This document shows positions 1-5,080 of a DNA stretch of 22,459 nucleotides, piece by piece. Position 1 is the first letter of the stretch. Each line of letters starts with the position of its first letter. A program made the translations under genes and the position numbers. This stretch comes from an uncultured Acetatifactor sp. GTDB lineage: Bacteria > Bacillota > Clostridia > Lachnospirales > Lachnospiraceae. The notes under the pieces are model-generated. The model ran no database searches, had not been told where the DNA came from, and saw only the letters and a program-made list of their open reading frames with translations. The DNA is taken from NCBI GenBank assembly GCA_910585805.1, contig CAJUFB010000063.1, forward strand, positions 1 to 22,459, in the 5' to 3' direction.

Positions 1-54
1 AATACAATAAAAATTGCCATAAACTTGCAGCAGTTATTTGCAGACACTTCCTTA
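1..54 (+). repeat. Interspersed repeat R, copy 1 (right-hand part only)
   Basis: The sequence matches the right half of three fuller copies at 10618-10728, 11482-11591 and 15572-15682, ending in the shared TTTGCAGACACTTCCTTA. The left half lies beyond the window edge. It sits downstream of the AI-2E-type gene. The following bases 55-267 are AT-rich and hold no gene or clear terminator that I can see. Confidence 0.8.
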
Positions 55-267
55 TGCACCGCCAGCTTTCCGTTTTTCTTAATCCTGTTCCATTATTCAC
101 TTAATCTCACTTAATATCAATGCCATATTCAGTTTTTTCGGAAAATATACCTGCTTAATTTACTTAAGAATTCTGGCTGAAAGCTGCAAATCAGAAAGCT
201 GAGAACAAGAAAAAAGATGCATTCATTTTCACTTCCGTATATCCTTCCCCAACCCTGCCTTCGCCCC

Positions 268-385
268 GGCATGGCCTCACCTGTTCCGGCCTTTCCTCTC
301 TCCTGCCTTTGCTTCGGCATGGCCTTCACCTGTTCCGGCCTTTGCTTCGGCATGGCCTTTCCTCTCTCCCGGCCTCTGCCGCTGC
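268..385. repeat. Degenerate minisatellite at the 3' end of the AI-2E-type gene
   Basis: The decamer GGCATGGCCT occurs at 268, 316 and 349. It is followed by shared modules CACCTGTTCCGGCC, CCTTTCCTCTCTCC and CCTTTGCTTC in shuffled order. Unit spacings are 48 and 33 bp, both multiples of three. On the coding strand the units give GHAEAKAG and GERKG motifs at the protein C-terminus. The leftmost unit is read in another frame and supplies the TGA stop at 277-279. Confidence 0.75.
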
Positions 386-1572
386 GGATTCTCTCCCTCC
401 GGCCTCGGAACCTGTCCCCCGGCCAATACAGGTATCCTTTTCCCCGCATTGCGTCTGTTCACGCTCTCCCGCAAAAGCGCATAGCACGAAGACATCAGCG
501 GTATAAAGAACAACATCCCTGATACTCCAAAGAGACTGCCGCCCACACTGACCGCCATCAGCACCCAGATAGCCGGCAATCCCACAGAATTTCCCACCAC
601 CCTGGGATAGATCAGATTTCCCTCAATCTGCTGCAGCACCAGAAACAGTATGATAAACCACAATGCCAGAAGCGGGTCGTCTATCAGAATCAGAAATGCC
701 CCTACCGCGCAGCCGATAAACGCGCCCACAATGGGAATCAACGCCGTAAACGCGATCAGTACCCCCACCATCAGCGCATAAGGCATTCTGAACAGTGTCA
801 TGGAGATAACAAACATCGTCCCCAGAATCACCGCCTCCAGGCACTGCCCGGTAATAAAGCTGCTGAAATTCCTGTACAGCAGACTGCAGACCTCCGTGGT
901 CTTACTGCTGACGGCTTCCGGCAAGTAGGCTGTCAGGACCCTGCGCCCCTGGCCGGCCAGAACCTCTTTTTGCGAAAGGATATACAGTGCAAATATAAAC
1001 GATATTACAGCATTTACCACTCCTGAAATAATGCCGCTGGCCACGTTCACCGTTGAATTCAGTACATCTCCCGCGCCGTTTTTCAGAAAGTCAAATATAC
1101 TGTTCACTACGGATTCCCAGTTCATCTCCAGTTTTTCCAGCTTGCTGACCTGTTCTGCCAGTTCCGGATATTTCTTCGTCAGCTTGTCCAGCTCCTCTAT
1201 GATACTGTCCATAAATGCCGGAATCTTCTTGCCCACTTCTGAGGCTGTGGAAGCCACCTGAGGCACTACCGTCCCTATCACCACCGTGATCACCAGCACA
1301 ACAGAGATCAGTGAAAGCACCATGCAGACAGGCCGCTTCAGTTTCTGCGCGCTCTTCCCTTTCCATCGGGCCAAAAGCTTCTCCTCAAATGCCCGCATGG
1401 GAATGTTCAGCACAAATGCAATCACCCCTCCCACCAGAAACGGAGACAATATGCCAAACAGAAAAACAATTCCCTCAAATACCTTTTCGCTGTAAATAAG
1501 TACCAGCACCAGAAAAGTCCCCAACAGCATCAAATGCCTGATCTGCCTGATTTTATGCCTGCTAAATTCCAT
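277..1572 (-). CDS. AI-2E family transporter (PerM/YtvI-like membrane protein)
   Basis: A polytopic membrane protein of 431 residues from the AI-2 exporter-like superfamily. Members export small signals or act as ion/proton antiporters, and the substrate cannot be told from sequence. Hydrophobic segments lie near the N-terminus (around residues 15-60), at about 75-95, and in a dense block at about 190-360. A long soluble stretch between them (about 95-185) is usual for the family. The family-like stretch ALIPIVGAFIGCAVGAFLI and the following EGNLIYPRVVG motif support the call. The ATG at 1572 is chosen over an in-frame GTG at 1581 because GGAGG lies 9 nt before the ATG but directly abuts the GTG. 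The last 40 or so residues are a charged, low-complexity Gly/Glu/Lys/Ala tail encoded by a minisatellite and are unlikely to be part of the conserved fold. Confidence 0.85.
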   Translation of the reverse strand: MEFSRHKIRQIRHLMLLGTFLVLVLIYSEKVFEGIVFLFGILSPFLVGGVIAFVLNIPMRAFEEKLLARWKGKSAQKLKRPVCMVLSLISVVLVITVVIGTVVPQVASTASEVGKKIPAFMDSIIEELDKLTKKYPELAEQVSKLEKLEMNWESVVNSIFDFLKNGAGDVLNSTVNVASGIISGVVNAVISFIFALYILSQKEVLAGQGRRVLTAYLPEAVSSKTTEVCSLLYRNFSSFITGQCLEAVILGTMFVISMTLFRMPYALMVGVLIAFTALIPIVGAFIGCAVGAFLILIDDPLLALWFIILFLVLQQIEGNLIYPRVVGNSVGLPAIWVLMAVSVGGSLFGVSGMLFFIPLMSSCYALLRESVNRRNAGKRIPVLAGGQVPRPEGENPQRQRPGERKGHAEAKAGTGEGHAEAKAGERKGRNR

Positions 1573-1602
1573 CCTTGTCACCCTCCGTACCTTGATGGAT
1601 AA

Positions 1603-1631
1603 AGCTTACCACAGATAGCCCCAATAGTCAA
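1603..1631 (-). promoter_or_regulatory. Sigma-A-type promoter of the AI-2E-type gene
   Basis: On the minus strand TTGACT and TAAGCT are separated by exactly 17 bp. The predicted start lies about 25 nt before the ATG at 1572. A GGAGG ribosome binding site follows. Confidence 0.6.
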
Positions 1632-1699
1632 ACCGTTCCGGCTCGTACAACCATATCTGCATCTGCCGCAAAAAAATTTCACATTTCACAAAAAAGTAC

Positions 1700-1728
1700 T
1701 TGGCAAATGTCTCCGGAGGTGCTATAAT
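1700..1728 (+). promoter_or_regulatory. Promoter of tRNA-Gly
   Basis: TTGGCA at 1700-1705 and TATAAT at 1723-1728 have a 17-bp spacer. The tRNA 5' end begins 20 bp downstream of the -10 box. The near-consensus boxes and short leader fit a stable-RNA promoter. Confidence 0.8.
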
Positions 1729-1748
1729 AATATCTGTCAGAAAGAAAT

Positions 1749-1819
1749 GCAGATATAGTATATCGGTAGTACATCAGCTTCCCAAGCTGAGGGGGTGGGT
1801 TCGACTCCCATTATCTGCT
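1749..1819 (+). tRNA. tRNA-Gly (anticodon CCC)
   Basis: A 71-nt cloverleaf. The acceptor GCAGATA pairs with TATCTGC, discriminator T. The anticodon stem TCAGC/GCTGA closes the loop TTCCCAA, giving anticodon CCC for codon GGG. The T arm GTGGG TTCGACT CCCAT contains the usual TTCGA. No CCA is encoded. It is a single-gene unit with its own promoter and terminator. Confidence 0.93.
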
Positions 1820-1823
1820 CTCT

Positions 1824-1870
1824 AAAAATGCCGCACATTCCTCTTTGAAGAAGTAATGTGCGGTATTTTT
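1824..1870. terminator. Bidirectional intrinsic terminator
   Basis: ATGCCGCACATT pairs with AATGTGCGGTAT (one G:T pair). There is an A-run on the left and TATTTTTAT on the right, so it can end the tRNA-Gly transcript rightward and the metallophosphoesterase transcript leftward. Confidence 0.85.
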
Positions 1871-1902
1871 ATATGTCAGGTTCACCGTAGAAAGGAGAAC
1901 CT

Positions 1903-2475
1903 TCATCCCGGTTCCCCCTTCTGCCTCTGCACGATCTCCTCCAGAGTCCTGGGCGTATACCCCATATAGTCGATCATCACTCCGCAGTTAAACATCCTGC
2001 ATGGCTTATCATAGAGCGCCTCCATCTCATACTTTACACGTTCCATCATATTCCACTCAAAACTGATGTGAACATGCCCGTATAAATGATACCAGCCATA
2101 ATAATGTTGATTAAAACAGGGAATGGGATAATGGCTGAGCACGATCCCGGTCTTATCCGGAAGGTAAATCTCCTTGTAATCCGTTATCTCCGCAAACAGG
2201 GACCTGAATTCTCTGTTTTTTAGCAACTTTTTATCGTGATTTCCTACTATGAGATGTTTGATGCCGTTTAACACCTTTACGATCTCTATGGTCTTCGAGG
2301 CATTCAGCCAACTGATATCTCCCAGTATGAACACCTCGTCGTCCAGGCCTACGGCACCGTTCCAGTTTTCCATCAAAGCCCGGTCATGCTCTTCGATGGT
2401 CTGAAAAGGCCTGTTGTCAAACGCCAGCGCATTCTCATGCCCGAAATGCGTATCCGCAAGGAAATAAAATGCCAT
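1903..2475 (-). CDS. Calcineurin-like metallophosphoesterase (YfcE/phosphodiesterase type)
   Basis: A cytoplasmic metal-dependent phosphoesterase of 190 residues. All five family motifs are visible in order: DTH (D8, H10), GD in FILGDISW, GNHD in LIVGNHDKK, a lone His in VLSHYPIP, and GHVH in LYGHVH. Together they ligate a dinuclear metal centre. The short single-domain form resembles small phosphoesterases of unknown substrate common in Firmicutes; the substrate cannot be assigned. The start ATG follows the stop of the upstream cysteine hydrolase gene by 4 bp, so the two are almost certainly co-transcribed and probably translationally coupled. The transcript would end at the bidirectional hairpin 1824-1870. 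Confidence 0.88.
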   Translation of the reverse strand: MAFYFLADTHFGHENALAFDNRPFQTIEEHDRALMENWNGAVGLDDEVFILGDISWLNASKTIEIVKVLNGIKHLIVGNHDKKLLKNREFRSLFAEITDYKEIYLPDKTGIVLSHYPIPCFNQHYYGWYHLYGHVHISFEWNMMERVKYEMEALYDKPCRMFNCGVMIDYMGYTPRTLEEIVQRQKGEPG

Positions 2476-2479
2476 TGCC

Positions 2480-3010
2480 TTATCCTCCGATGATGTCGAT
2501 CTGGCACATCTTCATGGTCTCCAGGGCCGCCGTGTGCGTCTCCGGCGTAACTCCTGCGCAGCAGGAAGCATCCACGGAAATCCCTGCCTCCGGGAAATAA
2601 GCCTTCAGCAGAAGCGCATTGGACACCACGCAGATATCCGTGCACAATCCGACCATTTCCACCGCGATCTCTTCCTTCTCCCGAAGCCTGCGCAGTTCTT
2701 CCACCAGAGCCGTGGAACCGAAAGTCGGCTTCTCGATGGTCTTATAATCCTTATCCGACAATGCATACAGCACTTTCTCATGAAGCAGCCATCCTCGGGT
2801 GCCGCTGATGCAATGGGGTACCGGCAGTTTCTTCCCTTCCGCCGTCTCCAGATAATCTTCATGGTGCGTGTCAAGCGTGGCAAGTATCCTGCCGTCAAAG
2901 CCTGCTATCTTCGCCGCCACCCTGTCAACAATGCCCACTGCCTCTTTCGTCCCCAATGCACCGTCAATAAAGTCATTCTGCATGTCCACAACGATCAGTA
3001 TTTTCCTCAT
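2480..3010 (-). CDS. Isochorismatase/nicotinamidase-family cysteine hydrolase
   Basis: A 176-residue single-domain cysteine hydrolase. The catalytic triad is visible: Asp in VVDMQNDF (D9), Lys in TIEKPTFG, and the nucleophile Cys in TDICVVSNA. Nicotinamidase-like metal ligands appear in LDTHHEDY, and HCISGTRGW matches the HCxxGTxGW signature of PncA-type enzymes. Nicotinamide deamidation in NAD salvage is therefore the best guess, but the family also hydrolyses other amides and the symbol pncA is not certain. It is the first gene of a two-gene unit with the metallophosphoesterase. The start is supported by AAGGAGG upstream of the ATG and by a promoter at 3102-3131. Confidence 0.85.
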   Translation of the reverse strand: MRKILIVVDMQNDFIDGALGTKEAVGIVDRVAAKIAGFDGRILATLDTHHEDYLETAEGKKLPVPHCISGTRGWLLHEKVLYALSDKDYKTIEKPTFGSTALVEELRRLREKEEIAVEMVGLCTDICVVSNALLLKAYFPEAGISVDASCCAGVTPETHTAALETMKMCQIDIIGG

Positions 3011-3101
3011 GATATCCTCCTTCCCTTATTACTCCGTCTAAGGAACTGTCTGTATAGAAACCTGCCTGTTTCGGAGCAGATATCCCCGCCCCGATAAAAT
3101 C

Positions 3102-3131
3102 ATTATATCATGATACAAGGACAGTCTACAA
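3102..3131 (-). promoter_or_regulatory. Probable promoter of the cysteine hydrolase-phosphoesterase unit
   Basis: A perfect minus-strand TATAAT (3102-3107) is preceded by TTGTAG at 3126-3131 with an 18-bp spacer. The -10 is strong, the -35 only fair. The transcript leader would be about 85 nt. Confidence 0.5.
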
Positions 3132-3248
3132 GACATGATCAAACTTTCTTCTGAAAATTCCGTCATCCGTGTAACAGTTCCCACAGGACACCGAACCGTT
3201 ACTCGTCCGTTTACAGGAACGCCCAGGATCGATCGCGAAAAACGCATA

Positions 3249-3278
3249 ACAAAACCCGGCAGACTTTTCCGCCGGGTT
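3249..3278 (-). terminator. Terminator of the infC-rpmI-rplT operon
   Basis: On the minus strand AACCCGGC pairs with GCCGGGTT around a 10-nt loop, followed by TTGTTATG. The GC-rich stem lies 63 bp past the rplT stop. The rest of the 331-bp gap 3011-3341 holds only this hairpin and the hydrolase promoter. Confidence 0.75.
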
Positions 3279-3341
3279 CCTGTCATCATTATAGACTGCC
3301 TTTTCCTTCGCTCACAGCCATCATGTCCTGCAAAATACGGC

Positions 3342-3698
3342 TTATGCCACCTTGCTCCTGGCCAGCTCTGCCAGAGTCTTGAAGCCCTCCGCATCGTTCA
3401 CTGCCATCTCAGCCAGCATCTTCCTGTTGATCTCCACACCTGCCAGCTTCAGGCCGTACATAAATTTACTGTATGACAGACCGTTGATCCTGGCAGCCGC
3501 ATTGATACGTGCGATCCAGAGCTGTCTGAACTGACGCTTTTTCTCTTTCCTGCCCGCGTAAGCGCTGGCAAGCGCTCTCATAACGGACTGCTTTGCGATC
3601 CTGTACTGCTTGCTCCTTGCTCCTCTGTATCCTTTTGCAAGCTTTAATACTCTGTTATGTTTTTTCCTGGCGTTCATACCGCCTTTGATTCTTGCCAT
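3342..3698 (-). CDS. rplT: 50S ribosomal protein L20
   Basis: L20 binds 23S rRNA early in 50S assembly and, in Firmicutes and E. coli, also feeds back on its own operon. The 118-residue product has the typical very basic N-terminal extension beginning MARIKGGMNARKKHNRVLKLAKGYRG-like sequence (residues 1-26), the AGRKEKKRQFRQLW segment and the globular C-terminal domain INGLSYSKFMYGLKLAG. Length and sequence are full. The ATG has AGGAGGAGATCAGG directly upstream. It is the last gene of infC-rpmI-rplT; the unusually long gap to rpmI is explained by the MITE at 3738-3839. Confidence 0.98.
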   Translation of the reverse strand: MARIKGGMNARKKHNRVLKLAKGYRGARSKQYRIAKQSVMRALASAYAGRKEKKRQFRQLWIARINAAARINGLSYSKFMYGLKLAGVEINRKMLAEMAVNDAEGFKTLAELARSKVA

Positions 3699-3737
3699 TC
3701 CTGATCTCCTCCTAACATTATTCCATAACCGCTTTTT

Positions 3738-3839
3738 TATACTGCAGACCGCCAGGATTTACAGTAATGCCTCCGGGAAAATACCTGGCTGGCGGTCTGC
3801 AGTCGGGTTGTACTGCAAATTCAACCGGGGCGCAGTATA
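3738..3839. mobile_element. MITE-like element S, copy 1, inside the rpmI-rplT intergenic region
   Basis: A 98-bp body (3740-3837) with perfect terminal inverted repeats TACTGC/GCAGTA is flanked by TA on both sides, giving an apparent perfect 9-bp inverted repeat TTATACTGC/GCAGTATAA. Inside, TGCAGACCGCCAG pairs perfectly with CTGGCGGTCTGCA. A second copy at 22256-22357 has the same length and about 7 mismatches. The element encodes no protein. TA flanks suggest mobilisation by an IS630/Tc1-mariner-type transposase in trans (inference). Confidence 0.82.
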
Positions 3840-3862
3840 AATGTCTGCTTCCCGCCTGTGTC

Positions 3863-4060
3863 CTACAGATAAGGTAAAATCTTCTTCATGTTCTTTACAT
3901 TGGTTGCATCTGTCATGGCAGGCTTTCTCAGATTACGCTTTGTCTTGGCACTTTTCTTGGTCAGGATATGACGTTTATAAGCCTTATTTCTCTTCAATTT
4001 ACCGGTTCCTGTTACTTTAAAACGCTTTGCAGCTGACCTGCTTGTCTTCATTTTAGGCAT
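3863..4060 (-). CDS. rpmI: 50S ribosomal protein L35
   Basis: A 65-residue basic protein of the large ribosomal subunit. It has the canonical start MPKMKTSRSAAKRFKVTGTG and the lysine-rich core with HILTKKSAKTKRNLRK. It is full length for the family. The start ATG has AGGAGGAAG upstream. It lies between infC (114-bp gap) and rplT (164-bp gap containing a MITE), in the conserved order infC-rpmI-rplT. Confidence 0.97.
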   Translation of the reverse strand: MPKMKTSRSAAKRFKVTGTGKLKRNKAYKRHILTKKSAKTKRNLRKPAMTDATNVKNMKKILPYL

Positions 4061-4174
4061 AACTACTTCCTCCTATACTTTAAATTATCTATTTTAACTT
4101 CTTCAGCCAAAGAACCTGCCGGACGCATGTCCCGGATATCCAGCGCCTGCTCCGGAGCCGCCCGGCGGATATTC

Positions 4175-4681
4175 CTAACGCTTTTCAGTTAAAAACATTG
4201 TCATACTGCGGCCTTCCACCTTGGGCGCCTTCTCCATTACGGCAATATCGGAAAGTTCTTTTGCAAAATCATCCAGAATATGCTTACTATTACTCATATG
4301 GGCAATCTCACGGCCGCGGAAACGCAGGGTCACCTTTACTTTATCGCCCTTGGTAAGAAACTTCCTCGCCGCATTTATCTTGGTATTCAGGTCGTTGGTG
4401 TCGATATTGGGAGACAGGCGGATCTCCTTGATCTCAATGGTCCTCTGCTTCTTCCTGGCTTCCTTTTCCTTCCGAACCTGTTCATACTTGAACTTGCCAT
4501 AGTCCACAATCTTGCACACGGGCGGTTTTGCTGTAGGGGCGATCTTCACCAGGTCCAGACCTGCCTCCTCTGCCAGCCGCATGGCTTCCCTGGAAGACAC
4601 AATGCCAAGCTGCGCACCGTCTGCACCGATCAGACGCACCTCTCTGTCCCTAATCTGTTCGTTAATCATTAAATCGCTAAT
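4175..4681 (-). CDS. infC: Translation initiation factor IF-3, ATT start
   Basis: IF-3 binds the 30S subunit, keeps subunits apart and proofreads start codon and initiator tRNA. The N-domain starts at MINEQIRDREVRLIG and carries the family motif LDLVKIAPTAKPPVCKIVDYGK. The linker KEKEARKKQR and the C-domain ending EGRSMTMFL follow. The frame stays open upstream to 4870, but the extension lies in the untranslated leader and does not resemble IF-3. I place the start at an ATT codon (4681-4679), reading I(fMet)-S-D-L-M-I-N-E, because GGAGGT sits 9 nt upstream and IF-3 genes classically use ATT/AUU to autoregulate. This gives 168 residues, normal for IF-3. The alternative is ATG at 4669, four codons later, which lacks a well-placed ribosome binding site. 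The gene is preceded by an attenuator and a consensus promoter. Confidence 0.95.
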   Translation of the reverse strand: MSDLMINEQIRDREVRLIGADGAQLGIVSSREAMRLAEEAGLDLVKIAPTAKPPVCKIVDYGKFKYEQVRKEKEARKKQRTIEIKEIRLSPNIDTNDLNTKINAARKFLTKGDKVKVTLRFRGREIAHMSNSKHILDDFAKELSDIAVMEKAPKVEGRSMTMFLTEKR

Positions 4682-4691
4682 GGTTTTGTAC

Positions 4692-4872
4692 CTCCATACA
4701 AATGTATTGATAAATATAAAAAAAGCGGATAGCAACGCTACCCACTTAAACTCGCTCAACAAAACACACAAAATCTCCCTGTGCAAAACAGTTGAAAAAG
4801 TAACGCTTACCAGCCCAATCGCCGTAAGGTGAGAGTGGATACTCTGCTTGCTGCGGTGTGCTCTCCACACGC
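4692..4872 (-). ncRNA. infC operon leader RNA, L20-leader-like attenuator
   Basis: The transcript from the promoter at 4879-4907 has about 180 nt before the infC ribosome binding site. It contains a terminator hairpin (4718-4745). An upstream segment TATCCACT (4834-4841) can pair along 8 bp with AGTGGGTA (4739-4746), which overlaps the 5' arm of the terminator. This is a plausible antiterminator. TATCCACT also lies in a local hairpin AGAGT/ACTCT, which would free the terminator. Known biology: in Bacillus subtilis L20 represses infC-rpmI-rplT through premature termination in such a leader. Assignment to that RNA family is from position and architecture, not a covariance search. Confidence 0.65.
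4718..4745 (-). terminator. Leader terminator (attenuator) upstream of infC
   Basis: On the minus strand GTGGGTAGC pairs fully (two G:U pairs) with GCTATCCGC around a GTT loop, followed by seven T residues. It lies 22 nt before the infC GGAGG. A strong terminator between a strong promoter and an essential gene only makes sense as a regulated attenuator. Confidence 0.85.
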
Positions 4873-4878
4873 TTAATC

Positions 4879-4907
4879 ACTATAACACAAATACAATCCG
4901 GTGTCAA
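4879..4907 (-). promoter_or_regulatory. Promoter of the infC-rpmI-rplT operon
   Basis: A perfect TTGACA (4902-4907) and TATAGT (4879-4884) are separated by 17 bp on the minus strand. The start would be near 4872. It is among the strongest promoter matches in the window. Confidence 0.85.
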
Positions 4908-4952
4908 GAAGAATTTCACCCTCTTCCAACACTTTTCCAGACCAATAGAAAA

Positions 4953-5026
4953 TGGAAGCAAGGGGACTCGAACCCCTGACCTTTCGCGTGTGAGGCGAAC
5001 GCTCATCCCGGCTGAGCTATGCTTCC
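4953..5026 (-). tRNA. tRNA-Val (anticodon CAC)
   Basis: A 74-nt cloverleaf on the minus strand. The acceptor GGAAGCA pairs with TGCTTCC, discriminator A, no encoded CCA. The anticodon stem TTCGC/GCGAA closes loop CTCACAC, giving CAC for codon GTG. The T arm AGGGG TTCGAGT CCCCT is canonical. It lies between the infC promoter and the histidine kinase gene. Confidence 0.93.
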
Positions 5027-5035
5027 ATGTCCTCT

Positions 5036-5063
5036 ATTGTAACACGCTGAGAAAAAAATGCAA
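5036..5063 (-). promoter_or_regulatory. Promoter of tRNA-Val
   Basis: Minus-strand TTGCAT (5058-5063) and TACAAT (5036-5041) have a 16-bp spacer. The -10 ends 10 bp before the mature tRNA 5' end. It begins 18 bp past the stop of the histidine kinase. Confidence 0.6.
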
Positions 5064-5080
5064 GAGGAAAATGTAATTTT

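Noticed and set aside
4682..4870. N-terminal extension of IF-3 to give 231 residues
   Set aside because: The extension coincides with the leader terminator and antiterminator and does not resemble IF-3; a ribosome binding site sits just before the ATT at 4681.
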